Source: DASYPQ01 sp041488095
GTDB taxonomy: Bacteria > Planctomycetota > UBA1135 > GCA-002686595
Direction: 5' to 3'
Assembly (NCBI GenBank): GCA_041488095.1
Contig: JBGPOP010000002.1
Location: forward strand, 1-64,000
DNA: 64,000 bases
In this document: positions 17,955 through 25,832 of the stretch, piece by piece
Position numbering within the stretch: position 1 is the stretch's first letter
Layout of the letters: the number at the start of each line of letters is the position of its first letter
The notes under the pieces: generated by a model
Databases searched by the model: none
The model's input: the letters and a program-made list of their open reading frames with translations, nothing else
What the model was told of the DNA's origin: nothing
Made by a program: the position numbers and the translations under genes

Positions 17955-18825
17955 CGCGACGCTTCGCTCCCGGAATCTTCCGGAGCACCTTCTCCAGGCG
18001 TTTCTTGGCCTTCAACACTTCCGCGTGCACGACCGCGAAGGCCGGGATGTTCTCGTCCCACTCGTACAAGGTCGATCGGCCGCCCGACAGCTCGCAGGCG
18101 CGCTCGTAGAGCTTCCACACCGCCTCGATCGCGTGGTCGGAGTGCGAGTCGAGGATGTGCGTGCCGTGATTCGTGTGCCCGGCCAGGTGGTAGTAGACGA
18201 CGCGCTCGGGAGGGATGCCATCGATGTACTCGAACGGATCGAAGGAGTGGTTGAACGAGCTGACGTAGACGTTGTTCACGTCGAGCAGCAGGCCGCAATC
18301 GGCCTCCTCGGCGAGGCGCGCGAGGAATTCCCACTCGCTCATCGAGGAGCTCTTGAACTCGACGTAGGAGGAAGGGTTCTCGAGCACGAGCGGTCGCCCG
18401 AGGAAGTCCTGGACCTGCTTCACGCGCTCGACGCAGTGGGCCAGGGATTCCTCGCTGTAGGGCAGCGGCAGGAGATCGTGCAGGTTGCGCCCCGCCACGC
18501 CGCACCAGCACAGGTGGTCGGAGATCCAGGGCGCCTCGACGCGGCGCGCCAGCTTGTCGAGCTTCTTCAGGTACTCGAAATCGAGCGCGTCGACGCTTCC
18601 GATCGAGAGCGAGACGCCGTGCAGGACGATCGGATACCTCTCGGCGACCTGGTCGAGGACCCACATCGGCCTGCCGCCGGTGTCCATGAAGTTCTCGGAC
18701 ACGATCTCGAACCAGTCGACCTTGGGCTTCTTCTCGAGCACGTGACCGAAGTGCACGGTGCGCAGCCCGACGCCGAAGCCGAGGTTCGGCAGGTCGAAGC
18801 GCAGCTTCTTCGTTGCAGGGGTCAT
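17935..18825 (-). CDS. MNIO-type RiPP maturase (DUF692, HvfB/BufB/MbnB-like)
   Basis: Multinuclear non-haem iron oxygenase of a TIM-barrel fold that oxidises cysteines of a precursor peptide, in known members to oxazolone/thioamide or thiooxazole groups. 296 aa from ATG 18825 (MTPATKKLRF). Metal-ligand motifs of the family are in order: GVGLR, HGVSLSIGS, ISDHLCW, ENPSSYVEF, LLLDVNNVYVSS, YYHLAGHTNHG, DSHSDHAIEAVW and YEWDENIPAF. All the conserved His, Asp, Glu and Asn ligands appear present, so the enzyme should be active. It stands between the Cys-repeat precursor and the DUF2063 partner in one operon. A longer in-frame start at 18891 would add a low-complexity Pro/Ser stretch and is unlikely. 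Confidence 0.9.
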   Translation of the reverse strand: MTPATKKLRFDLPNLGFGVGLRTVHFGHVLEKKPKVDWFEIVSENFMDTGGRPMWVLDQVAERYPIVLHGVSLSIGSVDALDFEYLKKLDKLARRVEAPWISDHLCWCGVAGRNLHDLLPLPYSEESLAHCVERVKQVQDFLGRPLVLENPSSYVEFKSSSMSEWEFLARLAEEADCGLLLDVNNVYVSSFNHSFDPFEYIDGIPPERVVYYHLAGHTNHGTHILDSHSDHAIEAVWKLYERACELSGGRSTLYEWDENIPAFAVVHAEVLKAKKRLEKVLRKIPGAKRRDVAHVG

Positions 18826-18871
18826 CGGGGGGGGAGGAGAGGAGAGGGCGGACCGTCCCGCGCACGACGGC

Positions 18872-18906
18872 AGCGATCCGCCCCGATCCATCCGGGCCGG
18901 ATCGCT
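18872..18906 (-). terminator. Hairpin between precursor and maturase (attenuator-like)
   Basis: Arms AGCGATCCG (18872-18880) and CGGATCGCT (18898-18906) pair perfectly, with an inner CCCG/CGGG pair (18882-18885 and 18893-18896). The stem begins one base after the precursor stop codon (18908-18910). There is no T-run. In RiPP operons a partial terminator here raises precursor yield relative to the enzymes and protects the short transcript; that role is inferred. Confidence 0.55.
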
Positions 18907-18907
18907 C

Positions 18908-19273
18908 TCAGTGCTTGACCGGGACGGCGCAGCCGCCGTGGCCCTTGCAGGAGTTCTTGCCGGCGCAGCCGTTGTCGCCGGTCGAGCAGCCGCCCATGCC
19001 CTTGCAGCTGTTCATGCTCTTGCACGAGTGCTTGTCCACCGTGTGGCAACCGCCCATGCCCTTGCAGGAGTTCATGCCCTTGCAGGCATGGTCGGCCGTC
19101 TTGCAGCCGCCCATGCCCTTGCAGGTGTTCATTCCCTTGCAGGCGTGCTTCTCGATCATCGTCGCGTGCGCCGAGCTCTCGCTGTGGCTCTTGCAGCCCG
19201 CGGCGAACGGCGCGCCGGCGACGAGCGCGGCGACCGCTACGGCCATCAGTGCGTTCTTGTCCTTGAGACCCAT
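18908..19273 (-). CDS. Cys-repeat RiPP metallophore precursor (HvfA/bufferin-like)
   Basis: 121-aa precursor. Residues 1-26 are an export signal (KDKNALMAVAVAALVAGAPF) ending in AAG-C27, which fits a lipobox as well as a Sec cleavage site. A spacer (28-44) leads to four modules of consensus CKGMNSCKGMGGC, with cysteines at 45/51/57, 64/70/76, 84/90/96 and 103/109/115: six residues apart inside a module, modules 19-20 residues apart, linked by short His/Asp/Lys spacers. Met and His near each Cys suit copper binding. The gene opens the operon, is preceded by AGAGGA (19277-19282), and is followed by the MNIO maturase and its DUF2063 partner. Product structure and metal are inference; the architecture is clear. 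Confidence 0.85.
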   Translation of the reverse strand: MGLKDKNALMAVAVAALVAGAPFAAGCKSHSESSAHATMIEKHACKGMNTCKGMGGCKTADHACKGMNSCKGMGGCHTVDKHSCKSMNSCKGMGGCSTGDNGCAGKNSCKGHGGCAVPVKH

Positions 19274-19411
19274 GTTTCCTCTTCGAAGTGGAAGGAATGT
19301 CGGAAGGGAAGGGGCGCGGCGGAGGCCGTGCCCGAGGGGGGCAGGTTACGAAAGCCAGGGGGTTATTCGGACACACCAGATCGGGAAACCGTCGGTCCGT
19401 GCCCGTCCGCG

Positions 19412-20302
19412 CTACTCCAGCCCCAGATCCGCCACGCCCTTCTCGTCGAAGCCGAGCATGTGCCCGATCTCGTGGAGAAGCGTGACGCGGATCTGCTCGA
19501 CCAGCTCCGCGTGCGTGCGGCAGGCGCGCTCGAGGTTGCGCTGGAACAGGAAGATCCGCGGCGGCAGTACGCCCGTCTCGTACTCGCTGCGCTCGAGCTC
19601 CGACGCGCCCGCGAAGAGCCCGAGCATGTCGGGCGGCGTCTCCGCGGGATCGCTCGCATCGACCATCCACACGGCCGGGACGGGCTCCACCGCGATCTCG
19701 CAGCGCTCGAGCGCGGCCTTGGTCTCGGGGTTCAGTGCTTCGATCGCCTCCGCGATCACGCCCTCGAAGGCTTCGGGCGCGAGTCGCGGGACCGGCGGCG
19801 CACCCGGATCGAGCGCGAGGGACTCCTGGAGCAGCCGATCGGCGCTGGAGAAGTCGCCGTCGATCTCCGCGCACAGCGCCAGGCGGCCCAGTCCCGCCGC
19901 GCTCTTCTCGACCTCGGCCAGGCGCGCGAGGGCCGCGCGCGCCTCGCCGATCTTCCACTCGGCCAGGAGCAGCTCGGCCTTGGCCCACAGGTAGTCGGGG
20001 TGGTCCTCGATCTCGGCGATCGCGCTCGTGCGCGCGAGCAGGCGGGTCGCGGCCGGAAGCTCTCCGAGCTGCGTGCGCGCCAGGGCTTCGGGGATCCAGC
20101 GCTCGGGCCAGTCGGAGTCGAGCTGGAGGAGTTCCTCCAGCGCCTTCTGCGGCTCGCCCGCGTCGAGTCGCTCCCAGGCGCGATCGAGGGCGGCCTCCTC
20201 CGGGCTGGGCTCGGCTTCCTCGCCGTACTCCTCGTCCCAGCTGTGCTCCGCGCTCGACTCGACGGAGTCGTCCGACGTCTCGTCCGGCTTTTCTTCCGAC
20301 AT
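19412..20302 (-). CDS. Zincin-like metallopeptidase-family protein with TPR-like N-terminal region
   Basis: 296 aa from ATG 20302 (MSEEKPDETSDDS). The start is a very acidic tract, then about 130 residues of helical repeats (LERLDAGEPQKALEELLQL, EARAALARLAEVEKSAAGL) resembling TPRs. The C-terminal part carries RIFLFQRNLERACRT and LLHEIGHMLGFDEKGVADLGL, the signature of the PF06262 zincin-like family, with H-E-x-x-H and a distal acidic residue. Members are predicted metalloproteases, but activity is largely unproven. No signal peptide, so it acts in the cytoplasm. The open frame upstream of 20302 overlaps the divergent antiporter gene and is not used. It is upstream of the RiPP precursor on the same strand with a 138-bp gap, so probably a separate unit. 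Confidence 0.8.
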   Translation of the reverse strand: MSEEKPDETSDDSVESSAEHSWDEEYGEEAEPSPEEAALDRAWERLDAGEPQKALEELLQLDSDWPERWIPEALARTQLGELPAATRLLARTSAIAEIEDHPDYLWAKAELLLAEWKIGEARAALARLAEVEKSAAGLGRLALCAEIDGDFSSADRLLQESLALDPGAPPVPRLAPEAFEGVIAEAIEALNPETKAALERCEIAVEPVPAVWMVDASDPAETPPDMLGLFAGASELERSEYETGVLPPRIFLFQRNLERACRTHAELVEQIRVTLLHEIGHMLGFDEKGVADLGLE

Positions 20303-20428
20303 GCGGGGCGAAGATTGTCGCCGCGCGAGTGGACGGTTTCCAGGGCTGAGATCCGGGAGAGGGCGCGGCGGTTGAGCCGTGCACGGGCGATCCCTACGCT
20401 GCGCTGAAGAGGAGCGCGAAACCGAGGC

Positions 20429-21709
20429 TTGGGTCCTCTCCTGACCGCCGCGACGTCGATCGAACCGTCGGCCGTCGACGTCACGCGACTCCTGGCTGCG
20501 CTGGCCGTCCTCCTCTTCGTCGCGCGCGGCTTCGGCGAGGTCGCCCGCCGCCTGAACCAGCCGGCCGTGCTGGGCGAGCTCCTGGCCGGCTTCCTGCTCG
20601 GGCCGGCGGTGCTCGGGCGCGTGGCGCCGCAGATCGGAGAGTGGCTCTTCCCGAGAGAGGGAGCCACGCATCTCGTCTTCGACGGCATCTGCACGCTGGC
20701 GACGGTCCTGTTCCTGCTCGCCGCGGGGCTCGAGGTAGACCTCTTCACGGCTCTCCGGCAAGGCCGCAGGGCCGCGGTCGTCGGAGTCTTGGGCGTCGCG
20801 GCCCCCTTCGGTCTCGGGCTCGTCGCCGTGTGGCTCGCTCCGCGCGCGGTCGGCTTCGAGGCCGGTTCCGACCCGACGATCTACGCGCTCTTCTTCGCCA
20901 CGGCCCTGTCGATCTCGGCCCTTCCGGTGATCGCCGGGACGTTGATGGACCTCCACCTCTACCGGACCGAGTTCGGCATGACCGCGATCTCGGCCGCGAT
21001 GCTCAACGACCTGCTCGGATGGACGGTCTTCGCCGTGGTCCTGGGCATGGCGGGGACGCCGACCTCACATCTTCCCATCGTGCTCGTCGTCGCGCTGACG
21101 ATCCTGTTCGCGGTGCTGGCCTTGACGCTCCTGCGCTCCGCGATCCACCGCGCTCTGCCCTGGATCCAGGCCCACACGACCTGGCCGGAGGGAGTGGTGG
21201 GCTTCGCGCTCGCCCTCGCGCTCTCCGCCGCGGCTCTCACACACTGGATCGGGATCGAAGCGGTGTTCGGCGCGTTCCTGGCCGGCGTCGCCCTGGGCGG
21301 GTCCTCGCACCTGAGCCAGCGCACCCGGACGACCATCGGCGAATTCGTCGGCTCGTTCTTCGCACCGATCTTCTTCGCGAGCATCGGGCTCAAGGTCGAC
21401 TTCGGGTCCCACTTCGACCTCGGCCTGACGCTGGCGGTGATCGCGATCGCTTGCGCGGGAAAGGTCGGCGCCTGCGCAGCCGGCGCGCGCCTGTCGGGGA
21501 TGGCCCCGCGCGAGGCCTGGGCGATGGGCTTCGCGATGAATGCGCGCGGGATGATGGGAATCGTCCTTGGGCTGACCGCGCTGCGGGAGGGCCTGATCGG
21601 CGAGCGGATGTTCGTGTCGCTGGTCTTGATGGCACTCTTCACGTCGGCGCTGGCCGGCCCGGCGATCCAGGCGGCGCTCGGGAGGACCAAGCCGCGCGAG
21701 CGTCCATGA
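20429..21709 (+). CDS. Cation:proton antiporter (CPA2/KefB-type membrane domain)
   Basis: 426-aa integral membrane protein, about 12 segments, of the monovalent cation:proton antiporter-2 family. Recognisable are LNQPAVLGELLAGFLLGPAVLG, the ATALSISALPVIAGTL stretch, AMLNDLLGWTVFAVVLGMAG with the conserved ND pair, FGAFLAGVALG, and MNARGMMGIVLGLTALREGLI near the end. It has no cytosolic RCK/TrkA domain, so it is only the transport part. The start is TTG 20429, preceded by GAGGAG about 15 bp upstream. The ion (Na+ or K+) cannot be told from sequence. Divergent from the zincin gene. Confidence 0.88.
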   Translation: MGPLLTAATSIEPSAVDVTRLLAALAVLLFVARGFGEVARRLNQPAVLGELLAGFLLGPAVLGRVAPQIGEWLFPREGATHLVFDGICTLATVLFLLAAGLEVDLFTALRQGRRAAVVGVLGVAAPFGLGLVAVWLAPRAVGFEAGSDPTIYALFFATALSISALPVIAGTLMDLHLYRTEFGMTAISAAMLNDLLGWTVFAVVLGMAGTPTSHLPIVLVVALTILFAVLALTLLRSAIHRALPWIQAHTTWPEGVVGFALALALSAAALTHWIGIEAVFGAFLAGVALGGSSHLSQRTRTTIGEFVGSFFAPIFFASIGLKVDFGSHFDLGLTLAVIAIACAGKVGACAAGARLSGMAPREAWAMGFAMNARGMMGIVLGLTALREGLIGERMFVSLVLMALFTSALAGPAIQAALGRTKPRERP

Positions 21710-21793
21710 CGGTCCAGGAAAAACCCGGATTGCCCTGAAACCGTCGCGCGCCGGACCCGTCCGCGTGGTGAGCCCTCGAACGGGCCACTCCTC

Positions 21794-22387
21794 ATGCGCG
21801 CGCACCTCGATACAGCGATCCTCCTCGCCGAAAGCCTAGGACGCGAGCGGGAGATGTGCGGGCGCGTGCTGTTCCTGGTTCATCGGGCGGCGGACGGCTG
21901 GCTCGGGCTCGACCTGACAGGGGAAGAGCTGGCGCGCTTCGGCACGGCGCACGGCGATCGGCGGAGGGAGCTCAGGGTCCTGCGCGGGGGCTCGGCATTC
22001 CCTGAGAGGATCTTCAGCCTCTACGCACTCGACGTGGACCCAGGTTTGTGCGGTGGGCTGCGCGTCCCGGCCCCGGGAGCGATCCGATTCGGGTTCGGCG
22101 GCGATCTGGCGCCGGTCCTGCGCGCCGCGGCCGGGAGGCTGGCGACGCGGCTGCTCTTGTTCCGCGGACTGAGCGCCCTCGTGGCGCGGACGCGGTCGGT
22201 CCCGGATGGGGCTGCGGTCGCGCACGCGACACCGGAGCTCGTGTTCGAGACGCCTCCGGGCGCGCTGTGGAGGGAAGTGCGCAGGCTCGCGCGGCATCGG
22301 GGGAGCACCGCGATCTCGGGGATCGCGCGCGAGCGCTGCGGCGAGGTCTTTCAGCTCAACCGGAGGATCAACGGGGGTGCGATCTGA
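21794..22387 (+). CDS. Hypothetical protein
   Basis: 197-aa open frame from ATG 21794 with codon use like its neighbours (high GC at third positions). No signal peptide, clear membrane helix or known motif. Sequence alternates hydrophobic stretches (CGRVLFLVHRAADGWLGLDL, GAIRFGFGGDLAPVLRAAAG) with Arg-rich ones. The last 20 bp overlap the end of the convergent nth gene. I do not recognise the family. A competing minus-strand frame (21836-22297) looks less protein-like. Confidence 0.5.
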   Translation: MRAHLDTAILLAESLGREREMCGRVLFLVHRAADGWLGLDLTGEELARFGTAHGDRRRELRVLRGGSAFPERIFSLYALDVDPGLCGGLRVPAPGAIRFGFGGDLAPVLRAAAGRLATRLLLFRGLSALVARTRSVPDGAAVAHATPELVFETPPGALWREVRRLARHRGSTAISGIARERCGEVFQLNRRINGGAI

Positions 22388-23105
22388 CCGCTCGTCCTCG
22401 GGGCTTGGCCGAGCGCGAGCCGACTCGTGCCGCGGGCCTCCGGGTCGAGGCCTTCGCCAACGCTGCGCTCTCGCGAAAAAGCTTCTTCGGAGCCGCCCAG
22501 GAGCAGATCGCGCATTGCGCCATGTCGTGTCGCAAGGCGGGGCAGTGCTCGCGGCCGAAGAGGATGATCTGGAGGTGGAGGCGGATCCAGGAGTCGCGCG
22601 GGAAGAGGGCCTTCAGATCGCGCTCGGTGCGCTCGACGGACGAGCCCTCGGAGAGTCCCCAGCGCTCGGCCAGGCGATGGATGTGCGTGTCGACGGGAAA
22701 GGCGGGGATGCCGAAAGCTTGGGCCATGACGACGCTCGCGGTCTTGTGGCCGACGCCGGGCAGCGCCTCGAGCTCCTCGAAGGTGCGCGGGACCGCGCCG
22801 CCGTGCTCGTCGACGAGGATCTTCGAGAGCCCGTGGATCGCCTTGGCCTTGGCCGGCGCGAGGCCGCAGGTCTTGATGAGGTCGTGGATCTCCGCGACGG
22901 AGAGCTTCGCCATCTTCATGGGCGTGCTCGCGCGCGCGAAGAGGGCGGGCGTGACCAGGTTGACGCGCACGTCGGTGGTCTGGGCGGAGAGGAGGACCGA
23001 GACGAGCAGCGTGTACGGATCGCGGTGGTGGAGGGGGATCGGGGCGTCGGGGTAGATCCCGTCGAGGATCTCGCGGATGCGCGCGGCCTTCTCGGCGCGG
23101 TTCAT
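22368..23105 (-). CDS. nth: Endonuclease III (DNA glycosylase/AP lyase)
   Basis: Base-excision repair enzyme that removes oxidised pyrimidines and nicks the abasic site. 245 aa from ATG 23105. The helix-hairpin-helix LPGVGHKTASVV has the catalytic Lys121 and FPVDTHIHRLAERWG the catalytic Asp139. LLSAQTTDVRVN and GLAPAKAKAIHGLS are typical. The Fe-S loop is atypical: Cys188, Cys198 and Cys201 are present with spacing x9-x2, against the classical x6-x2-x5 with four Cys, and the fourth Cys is absent. The cluster may be lost or bound by another ligand. Divergent from the CoA-binding protein gene with an 18-bp gap. Confidence 0.92.
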   Translation of the reverse strand: MNRAEKAARIREILDGIYPDAPIPLHHRDPYTLLVSVLLSAQTTDVRVNLVTPALFARASTPMKMAKLSVAEIHDLIKTCGLAPAKAKAIHGLSKILVDEHGGAVPRTFEELEALPGVGHKTASVVMAQAFGIPAFPVDTHIHRLAERWGLSEGSSVERTERDLKALFPRDSWIRLHLQIILFGREHCPALRHDMAQCAICSWAAPKKLFRESAALAKASTRRPAARVGSRSAKPRGRAVRSHPR

Positions 23106-23123
23106 GGCGGTAGCATAGCGGCG

Positions 23124-23528
23124 GTGGACTCGCGCGCGCAGATCGACGACTTCCTGGCGGGAAAGGTCTACGCGGTCGTCGGCGCCTCGGCGGATCGGTC
23201 GAAGTACGGGAACAAGGTGCTGCGCTGCTATCTGCAGAAGGGGCGCAAGGCGTTTCCGGTGAACCCCCGTGCGAAGCAGGTCGAGGGGCTCGATGCCTAC
23301 CCCGACCTGGCCTCGTTGCCGGAGGAGGTGCACGGCGTCTCCATCATCACGCCGCCGGAGGTGACGGAACGGATCGTCGAAGAGGCGGCGAAAGCCGGGG
23401 TGAAGCGGCTGTGGATGCAGCCCGGCGCGGAGAGCGGCCTCGCGGTCGAGCGCGCGGGTGAGCTCGGCCTCTCCGTGATCTCCGGCGGGCCGTGCCTGCT
23501 CGTCGCGCTGGGATACCGCGAGCGCTGA
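23124..23528 (+). CDS. CoA-binding (YccU-type) protein
   Basis: 134-aa single Rossmann domain of the CoA-binding family (PF13380), related to the N-terminal domain of succinyl-CoA synthetase alpha. Motifs: YAVVGASADRSKYGNKVLRCY, FPVNPRAKQVEGLDAYPDL, VSIITPPEVTERIVEEA and KRLWMQPGAES. Start GTG 23124 (VDSRAQIDDFLAGK) is chosen because the domain begins at once and the upstream sequence belongs to the divergent nth promoter. Physiological role of these stand-alone proteins is unknown. Its stop is 9 bp from the convergent surface-protein gene. Confidence 0.88.
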   Translation: MDSRAQIDDFLAGKVYAVVGASADRSKYGNKVLRCYLQKGRKAFPVNPRAKQVEGLDAYPDLASLPEEVHGVSIITPPEVTERIVEEAAKAGVKRLWMQPGAESGLAVERAGELGLSVISGGPCLLVALGYRER

Positions 23529-23537
23529 GTGTCGAGC

Positions 23538-25451
23538 TCAGCGCGCGCTGCGCACCGTCGTGATCTCGCCCGGAGTCAGGTGCAGGGGCTGGCTCGAGAG
23601 CACCTCGGAGCCCTTGTGGAGCACGAGCCTGCAGGCCTCCTCGCTCACGGTCAGCACGTGGGACTTGCCGTCCGCGAGCCGGCTGACGTGCTCCGACATC
23701 ATCATTCCGGCATCCCTGGTCACGAGGCCGAGCGTCCTTCCCTGGCCATCGAGGACGGAGAGGCCCGTCGGAACTTCCTCTCCCGGACCGCCCTCGAAGC
23801 GGAATCGGCAAGTGCGGACGGCGACGATTTCGATGGGGCGGTCGAGGTCGGCATCCTCCAGCGCGTGTCCCGTCGTCTGGATGCCTTCGCCGTCGACGGC
23901 GAGCCGTGTGAAATGCCGGGGGACGTGCTCCAGCTCGAACGTCCCGTCCTTTCGCGTGGTGGTGGCCTTCAAGTTCGCGGTCTGATTTCCGAAGGCGGTC
24001 TGGAAAATCATCAGGTCGAGCCTCACCGCGACTCCCTCGATCGGAGTGCCGTCGCGCCCCACGACTCGCCCCGAGATCCGTTCGACGAAAGCATCGGGGT
24101 CGACCCGCAAGACGACGTCCTCGGTTCCGGCCTGGATCGGCGTGGATTGGATCATCCGTCCGTCCTTGCCCCGGGCCTGGATCCGGTAGGCGATGTTCCT
24201 GAGGCCACCCAGACGGAAGGCTCCGTCCCCGTCGGTGACAGCCAAGGTCTCCGCGCCCGACGACAGGTCTTCGGCCGTGATCACCGGGATCCGGTACTCG
24301 CTCACCGCCGTGCCTTCGACGAGATTGACGATCCACTTCCGGCAGGGCTGGCCGCCCGCTTCGAGCACATGCCCAGCGATCGACAGCGGCGCCGGACCGA
24401 GGACGAGACGGACCGGAGGCGGATGCATGTCGGTCGCCTGGAGCACGCGTCCGTACTCCGGCGTCACGGCCGGCTGGAAGCCCTTCAGGATCGCGACGAG
24501 GGGAGTCTCGGGCTCCGTGGCTCGGAGCTCGAGGCGGAAGCGGCCTTGCGCGTCGGTCTTGGTCTCGTTGTCCGCCAGGATCACGCGCGCGCCGGCCGCC
24601 GGCGAGCCGTCCTCGTGAACGACGGTTCCTTCCAGGATCGCGCCTTCCTTCGCGTGTTCCTTCAGCTCGATGTAGAGGCCCGACACGGACTCGCTCGGGA
24701 GCGGGCGCACGTCGCTCTCGAGGTCCGGGTAGCTCGTGACGAGGCTCGCCTTCGCCACGGAGGGAGCTCCCTTCAGCTCGAACGAGCCGTCGGCGCCGCT
24801 CTTCGACGCGAACTGCTCCAGGCCCGTCGAATCGAGCGCCAGGGGGAAGCCGGCGAAGACTCCGATCGAGATGTCGACCTTCACGGCCGCGCCCGCGAGC
24901 GGACGTCCCGAGACATCCGCCACCTTTCCGGCGATCGAGATCGGCGCAGCGACGATCAGGAAGTGCTCCCGCTCGCGATTCGATTCGTCGACGAAATCGT
25001 AGCGGACGGTCACCCACTCCTCCGCGATCGCGACAAGCCGCTTCCCGAGACCATCGAGGTCGACGTCGAAGACCCCCGAGGCGTCGCTCTTCGCGATCGG
25101 AGTCTTCTGTCCTTCCACCCCGACACCCACGTCGGCGATGGGGTTGCCCTGCACGTCAAGAGTGTGCCCGTGGATGTGGACGAGCGAGCGCTTGGAGGTG
25201 GGATCCGGCGGCTTGGTCGGCCTCGACGCGACCGTGTCCGGCTTCGACACGCCCGCGGCGACTCGCTCTCCGCTCGCATCCCGAGGCACCCGCTCCTCGG
25301 CGGCCGCCGGCGATTCGATCGAAGCCGCGCGCTCGGGGGCGGGCGCGGGAACGCTCGCGTCGCTCGGCGCCAGCAGGAATCTCCACGCGAGGACGAGGAC
25401 GAGCACCGCCCCCGCTCCCGCCGCCGCGAGCAGCTTCGTCGATCCTCTCAT
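23538..25451 (-). CDS. Membrane-anchored carboxypeptidase-regulatory-like repeat protein
   Basis: 637 aa. One N-terminal membrane helix (TKLLAAAGAGAVLVLVLAWRFLLA), then a Pro/Ala-rich linker (to about residue 95), then five or six beta-sandwich repeats of the CarboxypepD_reg/transthyretin-like type. Each shows the pattern G-x-V-x-x-x-x-G-x-P-x-x-G-A-x-V followed by D-x-x-G-x-F-x-L, for example ISIAGKVADVSGRPLAGAAVKV and SGRVVGRDGTPIEGVAVRLD. Likely exposed outside the membrane; binding function unknown. Its ATG overlaps the acpS stop by 4 bp (ATGA), making it the last gene of the carboxylase operon, though a metabolic link is doubtful. Confidence 0.82.
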   Translation of the reverse strand: MRGSTKLLAAAGAGAVLVLVLAWRFLLAPSDASVPAPAPERAASIESPAAAEERVPRDASGERVAAGVSKPDTVASRPTKPPDPTSKRSLVHIHGHTLDVQGNPIADVGVGVEGQKTPIAKSDASGVFDVDLDGLGKRLVAIAEEWVTVRYDFVDESNREREHFLIVAAPISIAGKVADVSGRPLAGAAVKVDISIGVFAGFPLALDSTGLEQFASKSGADGSFELKGAPSVAKASLVTSYPDLESDVRPLPSESVSGLYIELKEHAKEGAILEGTVVHEDGSPAAGARVILADNETKTDAQGRFRLELRATEPETPLVAILKGFQPAVTPEYGRVLQATDMHPPPVRLVLGPAPLSIAGHVLEAGGQPCRKWIVNLVEGTAVSEYRIPVITAEDLSSGAETLAVTDGDGAFRLGGLRNIAYRIQARGKDGRMIQSTPIQAGTEDVVLRVDPDAFVERISGRVVGRDGTPIEGVAVRLDLMIFQTAFGNQTANLKATTTRKDGTFELEHVPRHFTRLAVDGEGIQTTGHALEDADLDRPIEIVAVRTCRFRFEGGPGEEVPTGLSVLDGQGRTLGLVTRDAGMMMSEHVSRLADGKSHVLTVSEEACRLVLHKGSEVLSSQPLHLTPGEITTVRSAR

Positions 25452-25828
25452 CGTTCCGCCACGACCACGGCGGCCGCGATCCCTGCGTCGTGGGTGATGC
25501 TGATGTGAAATCTCGCGATGCCGCGCTCGCGAGCGATCCGCGCCGTCTGTCCGTGGAGCACGAGCTCCGGCGCAGACCCGCTCCGGCGCACGACCTCGAT
25601 GTCCTTCCAGGTCACGCCGGAGGACCAGCCGGTCCCGAGCGCCTTCATCACCGCCTCTTTGACCGCGAAGCGTCCCGTGTAGCTCGCCATGCGCGAGGCG
25701 CGGCGATCGCAGTAGGCGCGCTCGCCCTCGGTGAAGAGCCGCTCGAGCAGGCGCGATCCGTGCCGCGCGTGCACCCGCTCGAAGCGGTCGATGCGGGCGA
25801 GGTCGAGTCCGACGGCGGCGATCGACAT
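25448..25828 (-). CDS. acpS: Holo-[acyl-carrier-protein] synthase
   Basis: Transfers 4'-phosphopantetheine from CoA to acyl carrier protein. 126 aa, the usual AcpS size. GLDLARIDRFERV near the start holds the Mg-binding Asp; FTEGERAYC, GRFAVKEAVMKALGTG with the catalytic Glu, and FHISITHDAGIAAAVVVAE near the end are family signatures. It sits 4 bp after the biotin-carrier gene and overlaps the next gene by 4 bp, so it belongs to the carboxylase operon. Start ATG 25828 directly precedes the SIAAVGLDL motif. Confidence 0.93.
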   Translation of the reverse strand: MSIAAVGLDLARIDRFERVHARHGSRLLERLFTEGERAYCDRRASRMASYTGRFAVKEAVMKALGTGWSSGVTWKDIEVVRRSGSAPELVLHGQTARIARERGIARFHISITHDAGIAAAVVVAER

Positions 25829-25832
25829 GGGT

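Noticed and set aside
18908..19273. Repeats with a period of about 57-60 bp taken as a possible CRISPR array
   Set aside because: The repeats are in one reading frame and encode the Cys modules of the RiPP precursor; units are not identical and there are no unique spacers.
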